Origin: Blasia pusilla
Lineage: Eukaryota > Marchantiophyta > Marchantiopsida > Blasiales
Reading direction: 5' to 3'
Assembly: GCA_050084515.1 (NCBI GenBank)
Contig: CM114275.1
Coordinates: 28,334,001 to 28,398,000, forward strand
Length of the DNA stretch: 64,000 bases
The notes beneath the pieces are model-generated. The model had not been told where the DNA came from. It saw nothing but the letters and a program-made list of their open reading frames with translations, and ran no database searches. Shown here piece by piece: positions 28,356 to 38,412 of this stretch; within the stretch, counting starts at the first letter, position 1; every line of letters begins with the position of its first letter. The position numbers were made by a program, and so were the translations under genes.

Positions 28356-29857
28356 CTCAAAGAACTAGAGTAGATCAATGGTAGCTTCGATTGTGGATCA
28401 GTAGGATCTGGTTAGGGCTGATTGTGTACTCAGCCGTGGATTTTCGTGGCTTGTGGCCTATGATGGAGGTGGGAATCTAGTGCGTGGTTGGATAGGAAAG
28501 AAGCGCCTTGTTGAGAGCTTTCCAACGCGCTTTAGATCGCCGGATTTCGTCAAGGAAGTTGGAAGTTATCAAGGATTGAAGATTTTGGTTCATGTTCGAC
28601 GGTTTTCTGATGTGGAGAGCTTGGAGTGCGGAAGCTCTGTTGAAGTTCATCCAGATCGGGTGAGAGGTTCGTGTTGCTACTTGTATTTTGATCTCATGTG
28701 AAGCTATCTGCTTGAGTGTGTGGAGCGTTGCGGATTTCTGCGTGCATGAATTTGGGCGGAAGCGTTGTCGGATTTGCGATTCTTGAGGTGTATGGACAGC
28801 AAGATTGTCTGATTTTTAGCTTGGAGTACAGAGCTCGATTGTAGCTGATTTTTTGTGGAGAGATAGCTATGGTGGTCAATTTAATTCTGGTTGAAACAGA
28901 TTCAATTTTGGTTGAGGATTTGTGGAGTAATTTTTTATCAAAATTTCACGGACTAGCTCAAGGTCTGGCTATGGTGGACAGCCGATCGGAGGGGCTGGTT
29001 GGTTGGTGACTCGTTCGTTGTTGGATACATCTATCCCATTGGGGGCGCCTTGGTTGGGCCTCTCTCCATAGCGAAGCATGGCGATAGGGGCATGTCTTGG
29101 CATTTTGAGGCTTCGAGGCAACTCGTGGTAGCTCGGGGCGAGTGGGCGTGAGAGGCGGAGTAAGGAGCAAGGAGCAAGCAAGCAAGCTTGCTAGCTTGGG
29201 CGTGAGGCAATTTTTGCAGGATTTTTTATTTGAGTGTTGCATAACTGGTCACCCATCTTTGGGCTATTTTGCCTGGAAGACGCTTAACTGCTGAGTTCTT
29301 AACTATGATAGTGTACACATTGGTGTAGCTCATTTGGTGCTGTTCGGAGATGTGTTAGGCGCTTTATGCATCTCAAGTTTTTGGTTGATGGACATCTAGC
29401 GCATAGTACGGTGTAGCCTCTCCATGCAGGTGATATTTTTTTAGGTGCTGCGAGTCCGACTAGCACATCATCGACCCGCGGCGGAGTAGCTATTGCGTTA
29501 GAATTGTGTGGTGGGTTCTGTGGATTCAAGGGGCGCCACGTTTGGTGGATTGTGTTACCTTGATTTCCATTTGCGATTGGGGTTATCGTTGGACTTCCTG
29601 TGTTTGGATCCCCTCCATCGTTGCTTCTTGCTTGCGCGCCCATTGTTAGGGTTGACGCTAATTTCCAGAGTAGTGTTACTCTTGTGTGCTACCGGTAGTG
29701 AGGCTGGAGTGATGACCAGTAGACCATGGGAGGCTTCTTGTGGTGCTGACAGGTTAGGTTGCCTACACCCATAGCTAGTAGAGCTAGAATAGTACAGCGA
29801 CATCGACGTCACTTGGTTACTTAGTGGTGGTAATTTGGTGGTGGTGCGGCATCGGCG
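28356..29857 (+). other. Leader (5' untranslated region) of retroelement 1
   Basis: About 1.5 kb between LTR and gag without a sustained reading frame. Short matches such as CGGAAGCG followed by TT or CT contexts also occur in the leader of element 2 (55.1-55.3 kb), supporting homology. No canonical TGGTATCAGAGC primer site follows the LTR. Confidence 0.55.
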
Positions 29858-30906
29858 TTGGTCATCACGGAGCTGTCTGGTGGTCTGGTTGGGGACCGTG
29901 GTGCGGATAGTGGTGGTTTCACACGGAGTGGATTGAGATATCGGCTACCTTTTCCACTTCCGACGGTTGATGAAGAGGAGGACGAGGGTGTTCCAAACAC
30001 CGAGTCTTCTACGTTGTTATCGAGTGTTGCAACTCCATTGATTTGGGACATGGACGGGATATATGGGGCCATGAAGGGCCCACGACGATACTCGGGTGCA
30101 GTGGGCACCATTGAGTTGGAGGACTTCATGCAGGAGTTTGATACGTGGTGTGATATGCAGATGTTATGAACGCCACGTTGTTTACACCCTTCTTGGCTTG
30201 GAAGGGGTTGTTTCAAAGATTTGAGGGACCACCCATGGATGATTACCATGAGTTTAGGAAGGACCATGTTGATGAGATTGAGGCGTGGAGACAATATTGG
30301 TCTCCAGGCTATGTGTCTATCATCCATGGTGGTATTGGTAGTAATGCTCCTACTATGCTAGCTAGCCCGACGTTGAGTGGTACGAGTACGAGCCGGAGTG
30401 GGGTTACCAGTGGAGGTACCAGTGGGGGTACTAGTGCCCCACCATCGTTCAGCCCGGTTGCAGAGTTCTTCAAGAGGTTGAAGAAGAACTATCAAGGAGT
30501 GAAGACAAAGAAGTTGAGGAGTCTTCAGGAATTTGAGCGAAAGACTGGTGAGAGTCTTCGTGAGGCATACTCTTGTATGCGACGTTTGATTTCAATTACC
30601 CAGGGTGTGATTGAGGCTCAGGCATTCCAGTTTTTGTATGGAATCTTGGACAGAGAGTTGCGCCGCAGGGTACGTGATGCTACTCTTATGAGTGATGATT
30701 CACCCACATTGACCCATGTGTTTGCTCTATTTGAGAAGATTGAGCTTAACATGGTGAAGGAGAGAGTGGTGACATCCGCATTCAGTAGGGATACAACTAC
30801 TACTTCTCGTGTTCAGCAGCCCACCTCACAGTCTCGTAGTAGTGGTGATGAGGGGATGATCTCTCTTATATGGCGAGTGCAGCACAGGTTTAGGCATCAG
30901 CTGTAG
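29858..30906 (+). pseudogene. gag of retroelement 1 (frameshifted, zinc knuckle lost)
   Basis: Two overlapping frames (29858-30169 and 30166-30906) make one gag interrupted by a frameshift at about 30166. The second contains AWKGLFQRFEG, PMDDYHEFRKDHVDEIEAW and a helical core (FFKRLKKNYQGVKTKKLRSL, then LREAYSCMRRLI) typical of retrotransposon capsid. Element 2 has matching residues (GTPMDDYHKF, GTIELHNFIAEF). The CCHC knuckles seen in element 2 are missing: homology jumps from the Ser-rich end of this gag to the VVTRGA...VELDP segment, implying an internal deletion of roughly 350 bp. Confidence 0.75.
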
Positions 30907-31467
30907 TTACGAGAGGAGCCACTCAAGCGTCAGAGCCACGTGGTGCTACTGTGGAGTTGGACCCACTGAGGGGTGAGGGTGGGAGGCAGGCTAGGCTTCC
31001 CTAGTCATTCTTGTTGTCTGAGGTGCTTAGGACTCCATCCATGGTTCCTACGCAGCCTATTGAGCCAACAGTGGGGATTGAGGCATCTACATCGGCGTGT
31101 AGTTGACACGGATGCAAACATCGATGCGATGATTGCGGATGGCAACCGGTGTTGGGATCCCAATTGTTTCACCACAGGCCCGATGGCTTTAGGAGTTGAC
31201 TTAGCTCTTGTATTTCAGCTAGTAGACCACGTTGTGTGAACGTGGGGGTATTCTTGCTACGTCTTTGAGGTGGATGAGGGTGTTGCGGTGTAGCGACCCT
31301 CTATGTCAAGTGTAGCATTGAGTACCAGTGCTACTTGGTAGGCAACAGCAGCGAAGATGGATGCATTACCAGCCCGGCTAGCCATTGATCGTGAGAGGCT
31401 TACACCTGGTGTATGTATGTTGGACAACCGGAGTGGGATATTCCGATTGGTGAGTCCTACAAGATAG

Positions 31468-32868
31468 GTGTATAGACCAAATAGAGTCTTGTTAGACTCT
31501 GGTGCCCAACCTTTGATGTTGGGAAAGGCGGAATGTATTGGTTTGGGTATTCGGAGGTCAAAGCTTGAGCCTTGCCCATTCCAAATTCAAACATCACTTG
31601 GAGGAGCCAATGATAGGTCTCAATTCATGACACGTGAGAAGTTTTCGGTACAGCTGAGACCAGATCATGCGACTGATAGCCCCCGGTTGGGAGTACCTGC
31701 AGTGGTCACATCAGCCGAGTTGTATGATGTACTAGTTGGAGGAGCAGTATTGTACCGGATGGGTTTTCAGATGGATTATTGGACTGAGACAGCGTCTTAT
31801 AGATCTGGTTGGCAGTCCAGGGATGGACGTATAAGCCAAGTTCCTGTGAGATTTATTTATGGGGCTCGACCAGGAGGGTCTTCCCCAATGGTGTTAGCAT
31901 CTGTGGTTGGTTTTAGTGGAGTAGTCACTTGGCCAGGAGACTTTTTGCAGGGTAATGTTTTTGCTACGAATTCTCCTGTGCATGAGGAGATAGAGGAGGT
32001 CCCTAGTTTTGCAGCAGTGGCATCCTCATTGTTGGATGTGCCACTTTGGAGTTCACGCGGTGCACTACGGCAGGAGGCTGATCGCCTAGTGCAGGAGGCT
32101 TGGTGTGAGGCTGTTATACCTCACGAGAAAGAGGAGGCCCCACGGCGAAATCCTACTTTTGGTCCACTTGGGTTATCCCCTTTGGATACTACACCCATTA
32201 TATGGCAGTATCCGCCGGAGGGCATTTGTGTGTTAGATCTGTTTGGTGGGATTAGCACTGGTTTGGCTGTAGTGTTGCAGGCCAATATTCCTGTACGGAG
32301 ATACGTGTATGTGGAGCGAGATGAGACGGCCCAGAGAGTCTCATCCCGACATATGGGTCAGTTGATGCGGAGATATCTTGAGTTGTTGCCGCCATCAGCT
32401 ATTCGTGGGTACCATCGTGCTTTAACGTTACACATTGCATTGTTGGGGGTGCAGGACCTTGAGAGGGTTGGTCCTGTGGATTTGGTGATTGTTGGATGGC
32501 CATGTCAGGGTCATACATGTGTTGGTCGTGGTGAGGGATTACACAACCCTAGGTCTCCATTGGTTTGGGAGATGTTACGGGTGTTACGACATCTTCAGGT
32601 TCATCAGGCACGTGCTCCAGCTTACATTCTGGAGAATGTTCCATTGCTGGGTGACACTCGGACTCGAATGATGGTGAGTATTCATGAGGTGCGGTCTTGG
32701 ATTGGACCAGCGGTGTTGTTGGATGCAGCGCAAGTTGGCTCATGTGCACATCGTCCACGCTTGTGGTGGACAAACTTGTTGCCTATGGAGGTTCTACGTC
32801 GAGCATATGATGCAGTGCAGCGGGATCCTTGCCTTACAGTGGATAGTTGGAGGGTCATGATGGAGTAG
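31468..32868 (+). CDS. Protease plus DNMT3-like cytosine-C5 methyltransferase, retroelement 1
   Basis: A continuous 466-codon frame; the first Met is only the first in frame, and the original polyprotein would start upstream. Residues 8-17 carry the aspartic protease motif (LLDSGAQPLM). From about residue 250 a cytosine-C5 methyltransferase follows in canonical order: motif I (VLDLFGGISTGL, Asp 257) for S-adenosylmethionine, motif IV (VDLVIVGWPCQG, catalytic Cys 346), motif VI (YILENVP, Glu 389) and motif VIII (DAAQVGSCAHRPRLWWTNL). The HRxR-x-(W/F)W-x-NL form of motif VIII is like DNMT3/DRM; the unpermuted order argues for DNMT3 over DRM, while PCQG is more DNMT1-like. A frameshift near 32850 cuts off motifs IX-X, which continue in another frame. 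Expected reaction: transfer of methyl to C5 of DNA cytosine. Confidence 0.88.
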   Translation: MYRPNRVLLDSGAQPLMLGKAECIGLGIRRSKLEPCPFQIQTSLGGANDRSQFMTREKFSVQLRPDHATDSPRLGVPAVVTSAELYDVLVGGAVLYRMGFQMDYWTETASYRSGWQSRDGRISQVPVRFIYGARPGGSSPMVLASVVGFSGVVTWPGDFLQGNVFATNSPVHEEIEEVPSFAAVASSLLDVPLWSSRGALRQEADRLVQEAWCEAVIPHEKEEAPRRNPTFGPLGLSPLDTTPIIWQYPPEGICVLDLFGGISTGLAVVLQANIPVRRYVYVERDETAQRVSSRHMGQLMRRYLELLPPSAIRGYHRALTLHIALLGVQDLERVGPVDLVIVGWPCQGHTCVGRGEGLHNPRSPLVWEMLRVLRHLQVHQARAPAYILENVPLLGDTRTRMMVSIHEVRSWIGPAVLLDAAQVGSCAHRPRLWWTNLLPMEVLRRAYDAVQRDPCLTVDSWRVMME

Positions 32869-33245
32869 CTGATGAGAGAGAGCGTGCGATGGGATTTGCT
32901 ACTGGTGTGACAACGGTTGCTTCCATCTTTGAGGCTTCACGACGTCATGTGTTGGGTTAGGCCATGGACCTGAATTGTTTGACTTGGATTTTGAGTCTTG
33001 GTATGGCCGAGCAACGTCAACTTTGGACTATGTCTGTGGGTCTTCCACCCCTTGTGATGAGCTCGATGGCTACCAGGACGGTAGAGGCATCAGCTGAGGG
33101 CGAGGAGAGTAGTATTTTGCATCCTTGGAGTAAATGGGATGTAATGGCTGGGCATGTGGAGTTGGTTGCTCATGCTGGTGGAGGAGTTATTTGCTTAGAT
33201 GATGGTGTAGCTAAGGGTGTATCATCTTGTGAGGGGGTTGCGTAG
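32850..33245 (+). pseudogene. Frameshifted C-terminal part of the methyltransferase, plus linker
   Basis: In the frame one base off the upstream reading frame, ADERERAMGF is followed by SRRHVLG, a TAG at 32958 and AMDLNCLTWILSLG. This matches the C-terminal motif IX-X pattern of DNMT3 enzymes (ERVFGFP, then RQRLLGRSWSVPVIRHL). The TAG sits where DNMT3 has the Arg or similar before SW. After about 33010 the sequence is a linker with no recognisable domain. Confidence 0.65.
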
Positions 33246-33292
33246 CAGCCAATGGCATCGTCCTCTCCCTCTAGTGTGCTAGTGGAGGAGAC

Positions 33293-35503
33293 TTGGGAGC
33301 CATTACTTGGGCCCAACTTACGGGAGGTGAGAAACAACGCTTGACACAGTTCCTACGTGCTTATAGGAGTTGTTTTGCCTTTAGCATGAAGGAGTTGGGT
33401 GCTTTGGTTGGACTCGGTATATGGATTGATTTGGCTAGTGATACGCCAATCTTCCGTCGTCCCTACCGATATAGTGATATGGAGAGGGACCTGATTCAGA
33501 GTAGGACGTTGGACCTTTTGGAGGCTGGATTAGTGGAGTTGTCGCATGGAAAGTATGCATCAGCCACTGTCATGCTAGCTAAAAAGGATATGCATGGCAA
33601 CTACACGGATAGGCGGATGTGTGGAGATTACCATCCTATCAATCGGAAAACCAAGGCCGATAGGTATGCCATGCCTACACCTGAGGAGATCTTTGATGTG
33701 GTGGGACAGGAAAAGATTTTCAGTACTTTGGATCTTCGGGCAGGGTACCATCAATTTCCGATTCAGGAGAGTGACAAGGCCAAGATAACATTTTGGGGTG
33801 TCAACTCTCATGGAAAGGATTGTTTGTACCATTGGAAATTCTTACCCTTTGGGTTGAAGAATGCACCTGTCGAGTTTCAGAGAATGATGGACAGGATCCT
33901 AGAAGGGTTGGATTTTGTTTGGAGTTACATTGATGATATCTTGGTGTTCAGTAACACGGTGGAGGAGCATCACATACATTTGCAGATTGTGTTTGAGCGG
34001 TTGAAAGCTCATGGTCTACGTTTGCATCCAGGAAAGTGTAAGTTCTTCCATGAGGATGTTGAGTACTTGGGTCATGTGATCTATCCAAGTGGTTTGGGAG
34101 TTCAGCAAGCAAAGGTGGAGGCTATTGCACTTATTCCGCATCCTGTAGATGTGAGTAGAGTTGGGGCATTCATGGGATTGGCAAAGTACTATCGGAGGTA
34201 TGTGAAGGGATTTAGTGCTATGGCAAAGCCTTTGAGCCAATTGCTGAAATCAGATCAGGAGTGGCACTGGGGAGATGATGAGGAGAGAGCTTTTCTGGAG
34301 CTCAAGGCCCAGTTGGTGACGGCGCCTATCTTGAGGACACCTATCAGAGGGCGCCCATTTCAATTACATACTGATTGGAGTAGGTTGGGACTTGGAGCGG
34401 TGTTGACACAACATGATAATGAGCACATGGAGTTTGTGGTGGCCTATGCAATTCGTTCGAATAATGCAGCGAAGTTGCGCTACAGTTCATATGAGGGAGA
34501 GTGCTTGGCAGTAGTGTGGGCTGTGGCACACTTTAGGTGTTACTTGTTTGGCACACAGTTTACCCTTGCTACTGATCACCAGCTGCTCAAGTGGTTGATG
34601 GAGTGTGACAAGCTTACAGGGAAGCTTGCACAGTGGGCTCTTATCTTACAGGAGTATGACTTCCAAGTGGTACATAGACCTGAAGTTGCCAACCTTGATG
34701 CTGATGGGTTGAGTAGGAACCCATGTACTAGCCAAGAGGATGCAACTGGGGCTAGATGGCATAGCGAGGTTGATGAGGAGATGGTGCCAGGTTGGCATGC
34801 ATACGCCTTTTTATGTTGGTTAGGGTTGAACTCTAGTATGGAGGACCACATGACATCTTACTCTAGTCAGAGGGTAGATGGTGGTATGGATCAGCGTGAT
34901 ATTCATCATGATGCGTTGGTGTTGGAGTTCCTACGGACCAGTAGGGTGCCAGGCATAGTGAGTGCCAAGGAGCGAGACCGTGTTCTTCAACGTGCTAAGA
35001 GGTATCAATTGGAGGGAACACATATTCTCCGTATGTGGGAGGATGGTAGAGTACGAGTAGTGCCGCATTTGGCTCAGAGAGAGCGCATTGTGCAACATGC
35101 CCATAAGGAGTTGGGACATTTTGGGGTAAAGCGTACGTATAGCTTACTCCTTGGTCATTATTGGTGGCGTGGCATGCATACTCAGGTGCAGCAGTTGGTG
35201 TCACGTTGTATGGTTTGTGACCAGTTGAGGGCATCATTCAATGCCCCTACACCACAGTTACACCCCTTGCCTATTATGGGGTTGGGTTACTGTTGGAGTG
35301 TGGACTTTGCAGGACGGTTACCATTGAGTGTACAACATCATCGATATGTGTTGATGATGGTGGAGCACTTCTCCAAGTGGATTAAGTTGGTGGCATTACC
35401 CGACAAGGCAAGTGAGGGAACGGCGTATGTGTTTCTTGATAGAGTGCTTAGTCATTTTGGTGCACTAGGTGAAGTGCTGACCGACCAGGGTACGGAGTTT
35501 TAG
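33293..35503 (+). CDS. Reverse transcriptase - RNase H - integrase (first part), retroelement 1
   Basis: A 736-codon frame with RT (LDLRAGYHQFPI, FLPFGLKNAPVEFQRMMD, catalytic SYIDDILVF), RNase H (QLHTDWSRLGLGAVL, SSYEGECLAVVWAV, TDHQLLKWL, DADGLSRNP), the integrase HHCC zinc domain (HKELGHFGVKR, CMVCDQ) and the first two catalytic Asp residues (WSVDFAG, LTDQGTEF). The catalytic lysine/Asp context of RT looks intact. The frame ends at a TAG directly after GTEF; the sequence continues in the same frame beyond it, so this is a point nonsense change. A 1-base shift near 33305 separates it from the ETWEP segment shared with element 2. Confidence 0.92.
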   Translation: MGAITWAQLTGGEKQRLTQFLRAYRSCFAFSMKELGALVGLGIWIDLASDTPIFRRPYRYSDMERDLIQSRTLDLLEAGLVELSHGKYASATVMLAKKDMHGNYTDRRMCGDYHPINRKTKADRYAMPTPEEIFDVVGQEKIFSTLDLRAGYHQFPIQESDKAKITFWGVNSHGKDCLYHWKFLPFGLKNAPVEFQRMMDRILEGLDFVWSYIDDILVFSNTVEEHHIHLQIVFERLKAHGLRLHPGKCKFFHEDVEYLGHVIYPSGLGVQQAKVEAIALIPHPVDVSRVGAFMGLAKYYRRYVKGFSAMAKPLSQLLKSDQEWHWGDDEERAFLELKAQLVTAPILRTPIRGRPFQLHTDWSRLGLGAVLTQHDNEHMEFVVAYAIRSNNAAKLRYSSYEGECLAVVWAVAHFRCYLFGTQFTLATDHQLLKWLMECDKLTGKLAQWALILQEYDFQVVHRPEVANLDADGLSRNPCTSQEDATGARWHSEVDEEMVPGWHAYAFLCWLGLNSSMEDHMTSYSSQRVDGGMDQRDIHHDALVLEFLRTSRVPGIVSAKERDRVLQRAKRYQLEGTHILRMWEDGRVRVVPHLAQRERIVQHAHKELGHFGVKRTYSLLLGHYWWRGMHTQVQQLVSRCMVCDQLRASFNAPTPQLHPLPIMGLGYCWSVDFAGRLPLSVQHHRYVLMMVEHFSKWIKLVALPDKASEGTAYVFLDRVLSHFGALGEVLTDQGTEF

Positions 35504-36339
35504 GGTGAGTTTCAGGTCTTGAATGACAAGGCGTTGATTGATCATCGGACCACGTCTCGAGATCATCCAGAGGTGGATGGTTTAGTTGAGCGTGTGGTTC
35601 AGACGGTGAAGAGGGCATTGCGCAAGTATGGCCTATAGAAGGGGCATCTTGGAGACTGGGATATTCAGTTGGCATGGTTAGCCATGGGGTATAGGTTCAA
35701 TCGCCAAGCATCCTTGGCTTCCTTCTCACGTTATTTTCTGTTATACGGCCGAGATCCATACTTGCCAGCAGTAATTTTTCGGGAGTCTAGTGAGGTGGTG
35801 AACATTGATGACCCAGAGATGTGGATGAGAGTGTGTTCTCAGCGGGCACAGCTCTTTTGGAGAGTTATGCCGACAGTCTTTGAGAACCTTGTAATTGCTC
35901 AACACAGCGATACGTTGCGGTATGCAACCATTCGGGTGGAGGTTATCTACCATCGATTCGTAGGTTCCATGTGGGGAACTATGTCTATTTGCAGCAGATT
36001 GCACCGACAACGTTGGATGTGACGGTAGGCCGCACTATTTTACGAGTGCGCAAGATGTTAGCTTCTGGAGTTCTCATGTTGGAGGGTCGTGATGGAGTTT
36101 TTTGGAAGGACCATGTGCGTAATTGTGCGCCATGTCATCTTCCAAATGTAGATGGTACTGTTGACCCAAGCTTAGCCATGATACGTGCTAGCTTGAGGTG
36201 CATGTTGTGTGGGTCTGGTGGTAACGCAGCCCGTATGTTGGTGTGTGATCTATGTTCTAGGGGTTGGCACATGATGTGTTTGACTCCACATACGGATGTT
36301 GTTCCTACTGGAAGGTGGGTTTTTCCTCGATGTACTTAG
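35504..36339 (+). pseudogene. Integrase C-terminal half and PHD finger, retroelement 1
   Basis: Continuing after the TAG, the third catalytic residue (DHPEVDGLVERVV) is present. A second TAG follows KYGL, and a frameshift near 35975 moves the frame to GNYVYLQQIAPTTLD, an integrase C-terminal barrel region. The protein ends in a PHD-type zinc finger (36197-36336): CMLC, VCDLC, GWHMMC and a final WVFPRC where the C4HC3 consensus has W-x-C-P-x-C, so the seventh ligand is Phe in this copy. PHD fingers usually read histone H3 tails. The position equals that of chromodomains in chromoviruses. Confidence 0.8.
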
Positions 36340-36502
36340 GAGAGGTAGATGACTTGATCTTTGCGTGATATGGATTACAGATAGGCGACTAACGATGGGG
36401 CAACCTAGCACCCGGCCTTTTGATTCGTGCACCCAAGAAGGTGTATAGCATGTAGTAGATGTATAGGGCTACCTGGGAGTTAGAGAGACCTAACCGCCAG
36501 TT

Positions 36503-36619
36503 AGGGGGGCGAGTTGTGGTCCACTTGTGATTGTGTATGCTCTCTCTATGTTATGTATGTATGTGAGTATGGTATGTCAACGATGTATGTTGTATGACGA
36601 TGTGGATTCGCACAACAGT
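36503..36619 (+). repeat. Purine-rich tract and direct repeat X preceding the 3' LTR
   Basis: AGGGGGGCGAG (36503-36513) resembles a polypurine tract. The following ~106 bp (TTGTGGTCCACTTGTG to TTCGCACAACAG) recur at 36988-37093 immediately after the 368-bp LTR body. Which copy belongs to the LTR proper is unresolved. Confidence 0.65.
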
Positions 36620-37093
36620 TGTCATGACCATACGGATTATGTCTTAGAATATAGTGTGCTAATAGAGGCCATACCTTATGTAGGGCCGTAGTGTTTAGGT
36701 AGAGATGCGGTTTCATACATAGGGTTGGGGGTTATTCAGTTGAGGGTGACTTTTCCAGTAGGGCCTGCTCTTAGGTTGGAGGATATAGTATGGAGTGCAC
36801 TCAAAGAACAGTTAGTTTTTTTAGTTGAGCTTGTTGCGTTGGGAGTTAGCCTTGGTAGTGAGTAGAGCTCTTGGCTATGGTGGTTCCCGCAAGCTTCGAC
36901 CTGAATTCTCCCATCTTGGAGTGGGTTTGGCTCGATTGTATATGATTCTATACGTGTTTTATGACAGTAGGTCTTTCACGGATTTCAGTTGTGGTACACT
37001 TGTGTTTGTGTATGCTCTCGTCTATGTTATGTATGTATGTGAGTATGGTATGTCAGCGATGTATGTTGTATGAGGATGTGGATTTGCACAACA
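36620..37093 (+). repeat. 3' LTR of retroelement 1 (368-bp body plus X copy)
   Basis: 36620-36987 matches the 5' LTR. The X copy then ends in GCACAACA, giving TG...CA ends for a 474-bp LTR and placing ATATT directly outside. The 5' LTR lacks X, which suggests a deletion there. Confidence 0.75.
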
Positions 37094-37389
37094 ATATTTA
37101 TTGATGCAATGTACCCTACTTTCATAACCACATGATTGTGTAAATCTATCGGTCAAAGATCTTCCCATTATGTGCATAGGATGCGGCATGTATTGTTTTA
37201 ATTGCTTGTTTGATTTGAATGCATCCAACCACCATTATTTGAAAGTGCCTAACCATAGTTAGAGACTCGAGGAATGTGGATAGCATGTTAGGCAAGGTGG
37301 GATGGGCAGACGATACGATCGATAATTCGCAACTCAAATTTTCTTGATCCATCATGTTAGGGATTCTCTTATGGTGCATTTAGGGTGCA

Positions 37390-37441
37390 CAAGAATTCCA
37401 TCCTATGTGCACCCTTAAAGTGCACATAGGAAGGATTCTTG
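37390..37441. repeat. Foldback with 22-23 bp arms just downstream of retroelement 1
   Basis: CAAGAATTCCATCCTATGTG plus CAC (37390-37412) pairs with 37420-37441 across a 7-nt loop, with about two differences. It lies 300 bp outside the element's right edge and has no evident gene context. Confidence 0.7.
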
Positions 37442-38329
37442 TTGTCGTTGCTTCTAGAATGCATGTAGTGTGTCAGGCATGCGCGGTGGGATGCTCAAAC
37501 AACACACATAGTGGTTCACAATTCAATTTTTTGGAGCAAGGTCAAAGATTTTTTATAAAAGGCATACAGTAGTTGGCCACTCTAATAACCATTTCCTTTC
37601 CCATCTTTCTTTCTTTTTTCCTTCAAGTGTGATGGAGCCTTTTGTGTGGATGCAAAATTCTTTGTTGGTGCTCATAGTTGTCAACATGGTGTAGATTAAT
37701 CAATCAATGATTGTTATTTTTTCTCTTTTCTAGCATTAGGTGTGGCCTTTTAGAAAATATTCATAGGCTATATGTTAGCATTCTTTGCTCAATTTTAAAG
37801 GAGACGTTTAGGATATTAGAAAAATGCAGAAAGGAGTAAAGAAAAGGATAGACACGAACATGTGGAGGTAAATGGTTTGATGGGGAGATACAAGGATCCC
37901 AAGTTTAAGTGTTGATTGATCCTAGTGCAACAAAAAACTTCTTTTTAAGAGCCATATCTATGAAGTTGGACTTAGGTTTTAGAGAAGGATCAAAATGAAG
38001 AGGTAGAATTGCCCAACATGCAAACAAAAATAAGTCCTTTTGTCTTGCCATACATAGTAAACAAGATTAATAAGGGTTTTGATTCAAAATAATTTTTTGA
38101 GTAAAATGGAGAGTAAATGGGGGTTGGTAAGGGTTCTAATTTAGCAAAAAGTTAATTAAAAATAGACATAAAGAAACTCTCTTTTTTTCCAATGGGCTCG
38201 TGGCTCATGAGCTCACGCCTACGGGCCTCCAGCTCGTCCAACGGGAGCTCTGCACAGGCCAGGCCGTAGGCCATAAAACTGGTGCGGGTTGTGCCAGCCT
38301 GGGTGCCCACTAGGGGCTCGAATGCAGGC

Positions 38330-38412
38330 CGTGGGTACTCGGGCCCGCACGAACATGTCGGTCTTAGGGACGGACATAAGTTCGCGGACATGGACCTGTC
38401 AATGTGCAACCC
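38330..38412. repeat. Dispersed GGACAT repeat, fragment
   Basis: Shares GGGTACTCGGGCC / GACGGACATAAGT / GCGGACATGGACCTGT with the unit at 41640-42045 and, more weakly, the copies at 24.5 and 26.7 kb. It ends in the conserved GTGCAACC. Confidence 0.5.

Larger units (their letters stand above)
27988..37093 (+). mobile_element. Retroelement 1: Ty3/gypsy-type LTR retrotransposon with a cytosine methyltransferase and a PHD finger
   Basis: Order of parts: LTR body, ~1.5-kb leader, gag, aspartic protease, DNMT3-like cytosine-C5 methyltransferase, RT, RNase H, integrase, PHD finger, LTR. The RT-RNase H-integrase order is diagnostic of Ty3/gypsy. The 368-bp LTR bodies (TGTCATGACC to GGATTTCA) differ at about 20 positions without indels, mostly transitions, so the insertion is not recent. 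ATAT(T) flanks both outer edges (27984-27988; 37094-37098) and may be the target duplication. Several frameshifts and stops interrupt pol, so this copy is non-autonomous today. The primer-binding site was not recognised. Confidence 0.85.

Noticed and set aside
31468-32868. The methyltransferase as an independent host gene or a bacterial restriction-modification contaminant
   Set aside because: It shares one continuous frame with the protease domain, is followed by RT-RNase H-integrase inside LTRs, and recurs in the same place in element 2.
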